From NCBI RefSeq assembly GCF_003989665.1, contig NZ_RZIJ01000030.1, positions 1 through 64,000 of the forward strand: 64,000 bases of DNA, written 5' to 3'. The DNA comes from Azospirillum doebereinerae (GTDB lineage: Bacteria > Pseudomonadota > Alphaproteobacteria > Azospirillales > Azospirillaceae). The translations under genes were made by a program, and so were the position numbers. The notes beneath the pieces were generated by a model, which worked only from the letters and a program-made list of their open reading frames with translations, did no database searches and was not told where the DNA came from. Below, piece by piece: positions 25,136 through 32,258 of the stretch; the first letter of the stretch is position 1, and every line of letters starts with the position of its first letter.

Positions 25136-26014
25136 TTACCCCGGTATGCCGCCCCCCGCCCCGCGCAAGGCTAGGAACTCCTGGAAATTGGCGCAGAGCC
25201 CGGCCTTCTGCGCCGCGCCATAGGCGGTGTTCAGGGCGCGCTTGCGCTCCACCGCCGCCGCGAAGCGGGCACGCAGGCCCGCGTCCGCGATCCCCAACCC
25301 GTCGTCCGCCAGCCGTCCCAGCACATGGCGGTAGCCGCGCTCCGCCCGATCGCCGCTGTCGGCGGAGAAGGTGATGGAGCCGGCCCGCTGGCGGTACTCG
25401 TACAGCGGCACGCGGACCAGCGGCACCGCCCCGGTGCGACCCGCGATGCGATCGAAGATCCGCATGTTGAAGACGAGGTCGTCGCAGAAATCGATATCCC
25501 CCTCCCAGCGCGCGAGATCGCGGCGGACCACCGGGAACATCGGCACCGAGGTTTCCAGGAAACCGTCCGTGTCGAGACGCCCGACACCCTGCCCGGCTGC
25601 GAACAGGGTGGACAGCGGGGTGCCGTCCTCGTCGCGCACCACGGCGACGTTGTCGAAGGCGGCGCCATGCGCCAGCGCCAGCGGCGCCAGGTTTTCCAGC
25701 CGCCCCGGCCGGTAGAGATCGTCGGCGTCGAGCGGCGCCACCAGCGGCAGGGTCGCGCAGGCCAGCCCAGCGCTGCGCGCGGCGGGGGCGCCGGCCCCGA
25801 CGGCGCCTGTGTCCGTGAATTTCAGCCGGGGATCGTCGATGCCGGCCGCGCGCAGGGTCGCCCGGTAGTCGGTGCCGTCGTCGCTGACGATCACCGCCTG
25901 CCACGCGGTCCAACCCTGGACGAGGAGGCTGCGCACGGCCCGCTCGATGGTGCCGTGCGCGCGGTACGCCGCGACGATCACCGACACGCCCACGCCTTCC
26001 GTCCGCCCGGTCAT
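25136..26014 (-). CDS. family 2 glycosyltransferase
   Basis: 292 residues with a GT-A fold. The start VSVIVAAYRAHGTIERAVRSLL and the nucleotide-sugar/metal motif PLDADDLYRP (D-A-D-D) are typical for GT2. The remainder lacks membrane segments, so the enzyme is cytoplasmic or peripheral. Sugar and acceptor are unknown. The ATG at 26014 is just before the conserved beta strand; an open extension of 40 residues upstream is not family-like. There are no other polysaccharide genes next to it. Confidence 0.85.
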   Translation of the reverse strand: MTGRTEGVGVSVIVAAYRAHGTIERAVRSLLVQGWTAWQAVIVSDDGTDYRATLRAAGIDDPRLKFTDTGAVGAGAPAARSAGLACATLPLVAPLDADDLYRPGRLENLAPLALAHGAAFDNVAVVRDEDGTPLSTLFAAGQGVGRLDTDGFLETSVPMFPVVRRDLARWEGDIDFCDDLVFNMRIFDRIAGRTGAVPLVRVPLYEYRQRAGSITFSADSGDRAERGYRHVLGRLADDGLGIADAGLRARFAAAVERKRALNTAYGAAQKAGLCANFQEFLALRGAGGGIPG

Positions 26015-26185
26015 TCCGTCGCACCCTTCCCGCCATCCGGACCGCGAGTGTGGGGACAAGCCGCCCCCACCGTCAACGTGGCCGTGCCGCTGCGGCGTCC
26101 ACCGCCGTTTTTGGCGTCGCGGGACGTTGAACATGGAACCGATACAGGCTATCTGGAGACTAGGCGGGGCAATGCTCGGATCCAG

Positions 26186-26236
26186 GTCTGACAGCCAAGT
26201 CTGACAGCCAGGTTTCCGATATCCAGGTTTCCGATA
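26186..26236 (+). repeat. two pairs of short tandem repeats in the clpP leader
   Basis: GTCTGACAGCCA occurs at 26186-26197 and 26199-26210 (period 13). CCAGGTTTCCGATA occurs at 26208-26221 and 26223-26236 (period 15). The two pairs abut and end 18 bases before the start of the ClpP-like gene, that is, in its probable 5' leader or promoter. Confidence 0.85.
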
Positions 26237-26254
26237 CCAGGGAGAACAACATCA

Positions 26255-26881
26255 ATGGCGCAGGTCGGATACACCCGGTTCGACGACGAACCCGAAAAGG
26301 AACCGGACGAAAAGTCGAAGGACACCGCCCAGCCGCCGTTCGCAGCCGTGCAGCAGACCCTGTTCAAGGCACGCACCGTGCTGATCTTCGGCCAGATCGA
26401 CATGAAGCTGGCCCAAGCGGTGTCGGCCCAGCTGCTGGCGCTGGCCCATGAAGGCGACGACGACATCACCGTGGTGGTGAACTCCCCCGGCGGCCATGTC
26501 GAGGCGGGCGACACCATCCACGATATGATCCGGTTCGTGAAGCCGCGTGTGAAGATGCTGGGTACGGGCTGGGTCGCCAGCGCCGGCTGCCACATCTTCC
26601 TGGCGGCGAAGAAGGAGGACCGGTTCTGCCTCCCCAACACGCGCTTCCTGATCCACCAGCCGCTGGGCGGCACCGGCGGGCGGGCGACGGACATCGCCAT
26701 CGAGGCGAAGGAAATCATCCGCATGCGCGAACGTCTGAACAGGATCATCGCGCGCGAGACCGGTCAGACCTATGAGAAGGTCGCCAAGGACACGGACCGC
26801 AACTACTGGATGTTCGCGAACGAAGCCCAGGAATACGGCATCGTCAGCCACATCATCGACACCATGGACGAGCTGAAGTAA
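26255..26881 (+). CDS. ClpP-family protease paralog, catalytic Asp replaced by Asn
   Basis: 208-residue member of the ClpP serine protease family. Ser109 (WVASAGCHIF) and His134 (FLIHQPLGG) of the triad are conserved, as are NSPGG and the RFCLPN segment. Counting from the His as in E. coli or B. subtilis ClpP (49 residues on), the catalytic Asp position is Asn183 (DTDRNYW, codon 26801-26803). The N-terminal 25 residues are acidic and differ from ordinary ClpP. No clpX or tig gene is adjacent, so this is probably a second ClpP, which may form mixed rings or have reduced activity (inference). CAGGGAGAAC precedes the ATG and a strong terminator follows. Confidence 0.85.
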   Translation: MAQVGYTRFDDEPEKEPDEKSKDTAQPPFAAVQQTLFKARTVLIFGQIDMKLAQAVSAQLLALAHEGDDDITVVVNSPGGHVEAGDTIHDMIRFVKPRVKMLGTGWVASAGCHIFLAAKKEDRFCLPNTRFLIHQPLGGTGGRATDIAIEAKEIIRMRERLNRIIARETGQTYEKVAKDTDRNYWMFANEAQEYGIVSHIIDTMDELK

Positions 26882-26902
26882 CCGCTTCGGTCCGTTGCAC
26901 GG

Positions 26903-26939
26903 AAAAGGGCCTTCCTCCTGCCGAGGAAGGCCCTTTTTT
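26903..26939 (+). terminator. rho-independent terminator after the ClpP-like gene
   Basis: A perfect stem, AAGGGCCTTCCTC against GAGGAAGGCCCTT with a 5-base loop (CTGCC), is followed by a T-run. It starts about 20 bases after the stop codon. The flanking A-run makes it potentially functional in both directions. Confidence 0.93.
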
Positions 26940-27075
26940 GTTGGGCGTTCTGTCCTGATAATGCGCGCTGCGGCGGATGCCGGTGCCCATCGGCCATCGC
27001 CTTCGAGAACACCCACCCCGGCCATCGGGCGTGGCATGAACGAAGCCAAGAAGAAGCCTGAGGGAGCACGATCCG

Positions 27076-28716
27076 ATGAGCGAGCCCAGCACCGAACCGA
27101 ACGTCTACGAGCGCGACCTCGACCGCAACGCCGCCAATTTCGTGGCGCTGACGCCGCTGACCTATCTGGAGCGGGCCGCCGCCGTCTGGCCGGACCGCAC
27201 CGCCGTCGTCCATGGCGCGGTCCGCCGCAGTTGGGCCGAGACCTTCGTCCGGGTACGCCGATTGGCCGCCGCCCTGGCCAACGCCGGCATCGGCAAGGGC
27301 GACACCGTCGCCATGCTGGCCGCCAACACGCCCGAACTCTTCGAGGCGCATTTCGGCGTGCCCCTGGCCGGCGCCGTGCTGAACGCCATCAACACCCGGC
27401 TCGACGCCGAAGCCATCGCCTTCATTCTGAACCACGGCGAGGCCAGGATCCTGATCGTCGACCGTGAGTTCTCGGCCGTCGCCAAGCGGGCGCTGGCCGC
27501 GCTCGACTCGCCGATCCCGGTGATCGACATCGACGACCCGGGCTACAGCGGTGGCGAACTGATCGGCGACCGCGACTACGAATCCTTCCTCACCGACACC
27601 GGGGCTCTGCATCCCTGGACCCTGCCGGAGGACGAATGGCAGGCCATCACGTTGAACTACACCTCGGGCACCACCGGCAACCCGAAGGGCGTCGTCTACC
27701 ACCACCGCGGCGCCTACCTGAACGCGGTGTCGAACGCGCTGTCCTGGAACATGGGCGACGCGCCGGTCTATCTGTGGACGCTGCCGATGTTCCACTGCAA
27801 CGGCTGGTGCTTCCCCTGGACCATCGCGGTGACCGCCGGCACCAGCGTCTGCCTGCGCCAGGTCCGCCCCGACACCGTGCTGCGCCTGATCCGCGAGGAG
27901 ACGGTGACGAACTTTTGCGGCGCGCCCATCGTGCTGAACATGCTGAACAACGCCCCCGCCGAACTGAAGGCCGGCATCGACCACACGGTGAAGGTGATGA
28001 CCGCCGGCGCCGCCCCGCCGGCCGCCGTGATCGCCGGGATCGAGCGCATGGGCTGGGAGGTCACCCATGTCTACGGCCTGACCGAATGCTACGGCCCGAC
28101 GGTGGTCTGCGTCTGGCACGAGCGCTGGAACGAACTGCCGCTCGATGAGCAGGCGGCGATCAAGGCCCGCCAAGGCGTGCGCGGCCCGATGCTGGAGGCG
28201 ATCATGGTCGCCGACCCGCACACGCTGGAGCCCTGCCCCACTGACGGCCGGACGATGGGCGAGATCATGATGCGCGGCAACAACGTCATGAAAGGCTACC
28301 TGAAGAACCCCAAGGCGACAGCCGAGGCATTCTCGGGCGGCTGGTTCCACACCGGCGATCTGGCCGTGTGGCACGCAGACGGGTATGTCGAGATCAAGGA
28401 CCGCTCGAAGGACATCATCATCTCCGGCGGCGAGAACATCTCCTCCATCGAGGTGGAGGACGTGCTCTACAAGCACCCCGACGTGCTGGAGGCCGCCGTG
28501 GTGGCCCGCCACGACGAGAAATGGGGCGAGACCCCTTGCGCCTTCGTGATGCTGAAGGATGGGGCGACGGCGACCGAGGCCGACATCATCGCCTTCTGCC
28601 GCGCCCATATGGCGCATTTCAAATGCCCGCGCACGGTGGTGTTCGGCCCACTGCCGAAGACCTCCACCGGCAAGATCCAGAAATTCGTCCTGCGCAAGCA
28701 GACCGAAGCCCTCTGA
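27076..28716 (+). CDS. acyl-CoA synthetase (AMP-forming ligase)
   Basis: 546 residues of the ANL superfamily. The AMP-binding P-loop is YTSGTTGNPKG (about 195-205), the A5 motif YGLTECYGP, the A7/A8 core FHTGDLAVWHADGYVEIKDRSKDIIISGGENI (shown in part: HTGDL, DRSKDII) and the C-terminal catalytic Lys lies in PKTSTGKIQKF. Overall it resembles medium/long-chain fatty acyl-CoA ligases of the DmdB/AlkK-like group. It would activate a carboxylic acid with ATP and CoA; the chain length is not predictable. It stands alone between two terminator-bounded regions and is convergent with cowN. Confidence 0.93.
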   Translation: MSEPSTEPNVYERDLDRNAANFVALTPLTYLERAAAVWPDRTAVVHGAVRRSWAETFVRVRRLAAALANAGIGKGDTVAMLAANTPELFEAHFGVPLAGAVLNAINTRLDAEAIAFILNHGEARILIVDREFSAVAKRALAALDSPIPVIDIDDPGYSGGELIGDRDYESFLTDTGALHPWTLPEDEWQAITLNYTSGTTGNPKGVVYHHRGAYLNAVSNALSWNMGDAPVYLWTLPMFHCNGWCFPWTIAVTAGTSVCLRQVRPDTVLRLIREETVTNFCGAPIVLNMLNNAPAELKAGIDHTVKVMTAGAAPPAAVIAGIERMGWEVTHVYGLTECYGPTVVCVWHERWNELPLDEQAAIKARQGVRGPMLEAIMVADPHTLEPCPTDGRTMGEIMMRGNNVMKGYLKNPKATAEAFSGGWFHTGDLAVWHADGYVEIKDRSKDIIISGGENISSIEVEDVLYKHPDVLEAAVVARHDEKWGETPCAFVMLKDGATATEADIIAFCRAHMAHFKCPRTVVFGPLPKTSTGKIQKFVLRKQTEAL

Positions 28717-28840
28717 CCCTCACAACTTCAACGCCGTCAACGGGCCGTGGCTGGCGACGACTCCAGCCCGGCCCCTCCGGGACGCCGATTGGGAAAAGCG
28801 ACCGACCCCGCCCCCGGCCGCTTGAAAACCGACGCTGCCC

Positions 28841-29152
28841 TCAGAAGCATTCCTCTTCGAGCTTCTTCAGATCCCGCAGGGCCTGTTCGTCCTCGTGCTC
28901 CTCGAACAGCTCGACCATGTAATAGACGTGGGAGTGGAGCAGCAAAAGCTTGTCCTGCACCCGGACCGAATCGTCGCTCGCCTTGGCCAGACGCTCCTTG
29001 AAGCGGTCCCAGAAGGCGTTGCCCGTGGCCGGGTCGTCGATGTAGCGGAAGAGATGCTGCAACACGATCTGCATGTTGCCTTCGAAGTCGATGCCGTTGA
29101 AGCTGACGTAACGGTCGGCGGCGGAACTGGTGGTCACGGTGCTGGCGGTCAT
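28841..29152 (-). CDS. cowN: CowN, protects nitrogenase from carbon monoxide
   Basis: 103-residue cytosolic protein. The family pattern is clear: DRYVSFNGIDFEGN near the N-terminus, DDPATGNAFWDRFKERL in the middle, and LFEEHEDEQALRDLKKLEEE at the end. CowN sustains N2-dependent growth in the presence of CO by protecting nitrogenase (known from Rhodospirillum rubrum and relatives). It implies that this organism fixes nitrogen, although no nif genes are in the window. It is last in line after the nos cluster, tatA and a LytTR gene on the same strand, with a 136-base upstream gap rich in repeats. In other bacteria cowN is under CO-sensing regulators. Confidence 0.93.
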   Translation of the reverse strand: MTASTVTTSSAADRYVSFNGIDFEGNMQIVLQHLFRYIDDPATGNAFWDRFKERLAKASDDSVRVQDKLLLLHSHVYYMVELFEEHEDEQALRDLKKLEEECF

Positions 29153-29220
29153 GGAGGATCCCCGGTTTGGTGATGGTCACGACCTTGACAAAGACGCTCC
29201 CAGCCGGCAACAGCTCCGGC

Positions 29221-29240
29221 CCAGACCGCCTCCTGTCTGG
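29221..29240 (-). promoter_or_regulatory. inverted repeat upstream of cowN
   Basis: CCAGAC (29221-29226) and GTCTGG (29235-29240) form a perfect 6-bp dyad with an 8-base centre, about 70-90 bases upstream of the cowN start. It could be a binding site for a dimeric regulator or an mRNA hairpin after the LytTR gene. It lacks a T-run. Confidence 0.4.
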
Positions 29241-29242
29241 AT

Positions 29243-29282
29243 GAACGGCATTATCGCCGCACGAACGGCATCTCGAACGGCC
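29243..29282 (-). promoter_or_regulatory. three direct repeats resembling LytTR binding sites, upstream of cowN
   Basis: On plus, GAACGGCAT occurs at 29243-29251 and 29263-29271 and GAACGGCC at 29275-29282. Read on the cowN strand these are GCCGTTCAT, GCCGTTCGT and GCCGTTC. The known LytTR-family site is (T/A)(A/C)(C/A)GTTN(A/G)(T/G), as for AlgR; two repeats match 8 of 9 positions. They lie 91-130 bases upstream of the cowN start, immediately after the stop codon of a LytTR gene. Confidence 0.6.
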
Positions 29283-29288
29283 GGCGTC

Positions 29289-29606
29289 TCAAACGGCCCG
29301 CAGCCGGCGGACGATCTTGACCTTCTCCCGCCCGATGGGGATGCGGAGCTTCTGTTCCCCGGACAGATGCAGGCCCCACCGCCCGTCCACGCGGTCGACA
29401 TGGCGCAGATTGACCAGATGCTTGCGGTGCACGCGCATGAACAACCGCAGGCCGATCCTCCGCTCCAACTCGGCCAGCGTCAGGGGGCACAGGGACGTGG
29501 CGCTGGACGTCGTCGCCTGGGAATAATGCCCCTGCGCGGTCAGGCAGACGACGTCGGCGATGTCGATGAGGACCGTGGCCTTTCCGCGCAGAAGCGGAAG
29601 CTTCAT
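29289..29606 (-). CDS. stand-alone LytTR DNA-binding protein
   Basis: 105 residues, almost entirely one LytTR domain: LPLLRGKATVLIDIADVVCLTAQGHY, LTLAELERRI, then the conserved LFMRVHRKHLVNLRHVDRV. Normal LytTR regulators have a receiver or PAS domain in front; the CO-sensing RcoM proteins are PAS-heme plus LytTR. Here there is no sensor domain, because tatA ends 36 bases upstream. A TTG directly after the tatA stop would add 12 residues. With LytTR-type repeats in front of cowN, regulation of cowN is the obvious hypothesis; how a signal is sensed is unclear. Confidence 0.8.
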   Translation of the reverse strand: MKLPLLRGKATVLIDIADVVCLTAQGHYSQATTSSATSLCPLTLAELERRIGLRLFMRVHRKHLVNLRHVDRVDGRWGLHLSGEQKLRIPIGREKVKIVRRLRAV

Positions 29607-29642
29607 AAGATGCGGCTGGCCGGCCGCAGAACGGGACCGCAA

Positions 29643-29813
29643 TCAGTGCAGGGCCTTGGGCGGCGTGTCGTCCTCGTCCTTCAGGCCAGCCTTGAAGGAC
29701 TTCACGCCCCTGGCCAAGTCGCCCATCACGCTCGGCAGCTTGCCGGCGCCGAACAGCAGCAGGACCAGCAGCAGCACGACCATCCAGTGCATCAGGCTGA
29801 AACTTCCCATCAT
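29643..29813 (-). CDS. tatA: TatA/E-type twin-arginine translocase component
   Basis: 56 residues. One N-terminal membrane segment (LMHWMVVLLLVLLLFGAGKLP) with the FGxGKLP hinge, then an amphipathic helix (VMGDLARGVKSFKAGLKDE). This is the TatA/TatE family, which forms the protein-conducting element for folded Tat substrates. It follows nosX by about 33 bases on the same strand; NosZ and NosX both carry twin-arginine signals, so it is likely a dedicated TatE for this cluster. GGAG lies 9 bases before the ATG at 29813; several ATGs make the exact start uncertain by a few codons. Confidence 0.9.
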   Translation of the reverse strand: MMGSFSLMHWMVVLLLVLLLFGAGKLPSVMGDLARGVKSFKAGLKDEDDTPPKALH

Positions 29814-29845
29814 CGTCATCGTCTCCAAAAGGTTCGAAAAGACTG

Positions 29846-30847
29846 TCAGGCCGCCAGCCGCAGCACGCCGCCATCGGGGCGGGTGAGACGGGCGGTCACG
29901 CCGGGGAAACCGCTCAGCAGGGCTTCGGCCTTGCTGGCGGGGAGGATCGACAGGGCGGTGGACAGGGCGTCAGCCGTGGTCGCGTCGGCGGCGGTCACCG
30001 TGACCGCCGACCAGTGCCGGGCGCTATGCCCGGTGGCGGGGTCGAACAGATGGCTGAAGCGTCCGGCGGCGTCGAAGCGCGTTCCGTAACCGCCGGAGGT
30101 CGCCACCGCGCGGTCGGCGATCTCCAGCGTCTCGGACAAGCGGGATTCGGCGGTGGGATCCTTCAGGCCGACGCGCCAGGGCCGCCCGTCCGGGTGGGAC
30201 CCAAGGGCGCGGATCTCGCCCAGATCGACCATCACCCGGTCCATCCCCTGCCCGCGCAACAGCTCGCTCACCCGGTCGGTGACGTAGCCCTGGGCGATGC
30301 CGTTCAGCGTCACCGCCATGCCGCGCCGGGCAAACGCGATGCGCTCCGGCCCGACGCGCAAGGCACGGTAATCGACCAGCCCGCGCGCCGCCACCACCGC
30401 CGTTTCCGGGGGTCCCTCCGGATCGGCGCCGGGACGGCCGAAATGCGCGGCGTGGAGTTGCCACAGCGGCTGCACCGTCACGTCGAAGGCGCCGTCCGTC
30501 CGCCGCCCGAAGGCGACCGCCTCCGACAACAGCCGCAGCACGTCGCCCGGCGGATCGGCCAGGGCGCCGTCGCGGTTCAAGCGGCGCAGCGCCGAGTCCG
30601 GCCGGTAGAGGCTGAACAGCCGCTCCAGCCGTCCGACCTCGTCCAGGCACAGGCGGATCAGCCGGTCGGCCTCGGCCGGGTCGGGATGGGCCAGTTGGAG
30701 ACAGGCGTCCGCCCCAAGCGCGACGCCGCGCCACTCCCGCAGGCCGATCCCGTCCGCCCGCAGCCGCTCCGGCAGCAGGGCGGTGCCGGCGAGCGCGGCG
30801 CCGATGGTCAGAAAGCGGCGGCGGGTGAACAACGACGCGTGTCTCAC
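29846..30847 (-). CDS. nosX: NosX, FAD:protein FMN transferase (ApbE family)
   Basis: 333 residues with a Tat signal (TRRRFLTIGAALAG). The ApbE fold is seen in LFSLYRPDSALRRLNRDG, GMAVTLNGIAQGYVTDRV and VDLGEIRALG. The enzyme attaches FMN covalently to NosR in the periplasm and is needed for N2O respiration in vivo. It starts with GTG inside the nosL stop region (4-base overlap), which fixes the start. It lies last of the core nos genes. Confidence 0.95.
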   Translation of the reverse strand: MRHASLFTRRRFLTIGAALAGTALLPERLRADGIGLREWRGVALGADACLQLAHPDPAEADRLIRLCLDEVGRLERLFSLYRPDSALRRLNRDGALADPPGDVLRLLSEAVAFGRRTDGAFDVTVQPLWQLHAAHFGRPGADPEGPPETAVVAARGLVDYRALRVGPERIAFARRGMAVTLNGIAQGYVTDRVSELLRGQGMDRVMVDLGEIRALGSHPDGRPWRVGLKDPTAESRLSETLEIADRAVATSGGYGTRFDAAGRFSHLFDPATGHSARHWSAVTVTAADATTADALSTALSILPASKAEALLSGFPGVTARLTRPDGGVLRLAA

Positions 30848-31428
30848 ATCGCCCCCTTGGGACCGTGCCCGCCATGCGCGCCGCTCTCCTGCGGAGCGCT
30901 TTCCTGCGGCGCCGCCGGCTCCGGCTGGTCGGGCGTCAGGATCTCGTCGGCCGTCAGATCGGCGAAGCGCTTCACGGTGCCGCCGTTGGCGCCGGCGAAG
31001 CGCCGCGCCGCGCCCTCCTCGGCGAAGGACAGGGTTTCCGCCTCGCCCATGCCGCCGGTGCGGCCACTGTTCAGGACGTACCACGCCTGCCGCGCCTCGA
31101 CCCAGGCCGACAGATCCGGCTTCTGCGGATCGGCGGCGCGGCCGAGATCGGTGACGTAGACGGCGCGGTAGTCCTTCGGCTCCTCCGGCAAGGCGGTGAA
31201 GGCCAGCGTGTCGCGCACCGACGACAGCCAGACCGGCTTGTCGGTGCCCTTGAGGATCACCTGCCCCTTGGGACCGGGATGGTCGGCGAGATTCATCCCG
31301 CAATAGCGCCCCACCGCGTCGGCGGCGATGGCCTGCGGCGGCGGCGCCTCCGCCTTCTCCGGCTTGCAGGCGGACAGCGGCAGCAGCAGCGCCGCCGCCA
31401 GCAGCGTGGTTTGGATGAAGGTTCGCAT
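30844..31428 (-). CDS. nosL: NosL, copper-binding lipoprotein
   Basis: 194 residues with lipobox LSAC (lipidated Cys at about 21). The CGMNL motif (about 43-47) holds the Cu(I) ligands. NosL is an outer-membrane-type copper chaperone that supplies copper to NosZ. The C-terminal part is extended by a Gln/Glu/His-rich tail (residues about 170-194, with GAHGGHG) that may also bind metal. It overlaps nosY by 3 bases and nosX by 4. Confidence 0.94.
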   Translation of the reverse strand: MRTFIQTTLLAAALLLPLSACKPEKAEAPPPQAIAADAVGRYCGMNLADHPGPKGQVILKGTDKPVWLSSVRDTLAFTALPEEPKDYRAVYVTDLGRAADPQKPDLSAWVEARQAWYVLNSGRTGGMGEAETLSFAEEGAARRFAGANGGTVKRFADLTADEILTPDQPEPAAPQESAPQESGAHGGHGPKGAM

Positions 31429-32258
31429 CAGATCTGCTTCCTCGAAAACAGCAGGACCGCCAGCGCCAGCGGCGCCGCGACCCAGGCGGCCAGCGCGGCG
31501 AGCAACACGGTTCCGGAAAACTGCACCTGCGCCGCCAGCCCGGCGGTTCCGGCCAGCAGGCTGACGTTGCCGAAGCCGGTCAGGTTGAACAGCCGGTAGG
31601 CGTCGGCCGGGTTGGCGAGCAGCAGCCCGTTCAGGACCCCGGCGTTCACCGTCTTGCCGCCGTCGGCGACCAGAATCCCCAGCAGGGCGATGTCGTAGAG
31701 CAGCACGAAGCCGAGCCAGATCGCCACCGCGATGCCCGCCGCCGTGCCCCGGTCACGCACCAACGTCGAGGCGAGGTAGCCGAGCGCGGTGAAGGCGGCG
31801 CCGAGCAGCACGCTCGACCCGATCATCGCGGCGAAGGCGCGCCAGCTCTCCGGACCGATCTCCGCCCCGCTCAGGAACAGCGCCGCCCCGGCCGAGCCGT
31901 AGCCCAGCACCGTGGCGAAGGCGATGATCGCCGCGTGGCCGAGGAACTTGCCGAGCAGCACCTGCCAGCGCGCCACCGGGTAGGACAGCAGAAGCGTCAT
32001 GGTGCCCCGGTCGATCTCGCCGACCACCGCGTCGAAGGACAGCAGCAAGGCGATCAGCGGCAGCAGGAAAATGGTCAGGCTCGACAGGCTGACGATGGTG
32101 ACCTCGACCGGCCCGACGCCGACGCTGCCGGTGGGCGCGGCGCCGAGGAAGCTCATGCTCAGCGCCAGCGCCGCCATGAGCAGCGTGGTGGCGACGACCC
32201 AGCGATTGCGCAGACCGTCGCGGATTTCCTTCGCGGCGATGATGAGAAGCGTGTTCAT
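31428..32258 (-). CDS. nosY: NosY, ABC transporter permease
   Basis: 276-residue inner membrane protein with about six hydrophobic segments, for example IFLLPLIALLLSFDAVVGEI and AAGIAVAIWLGFVLLYDIALL. It is an ABC-2 type permease that works with NosF and NosD in copper-site (CuZ) assembly of NosZ. EIDRGTMTLLLSYPV is a typical family segment. The start overlaps the nosF stop by 4 bases. Confidence 0.95.
   Translation of the reverse strand: MNTLLIIAAKEIRDGLRNRWVVATTLLMAALALSMSFLGAAPTGSVGVGPVEVTIVSLSSLTIFLLPLIALLLSFDAVVGEIDRGTMTLLLSYPVARWQVLLGKFLGHAAIIAFATVLGYGSAGAALFLSGAEIGPESWRAFAAMIGSSVLLGAAFTALGYLASTLVRDRGTAAGIAVAIWLGFVLLYDIALLGILVADGGKTVNAGVLNGLLLANPADAYRLFNLTGFGNVSLLAGTAGLAAQVQFSGTVLLAALAAWVAAPLALAVLLFSRKQI

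Noticed and set aside
29205..29222. Another sigma-54-like match ahead of cowN with a proper TTGC element
   Set aside because: The GG and GC doublets are 11 bases apart instead of the invariant 10, so it does not qualify.
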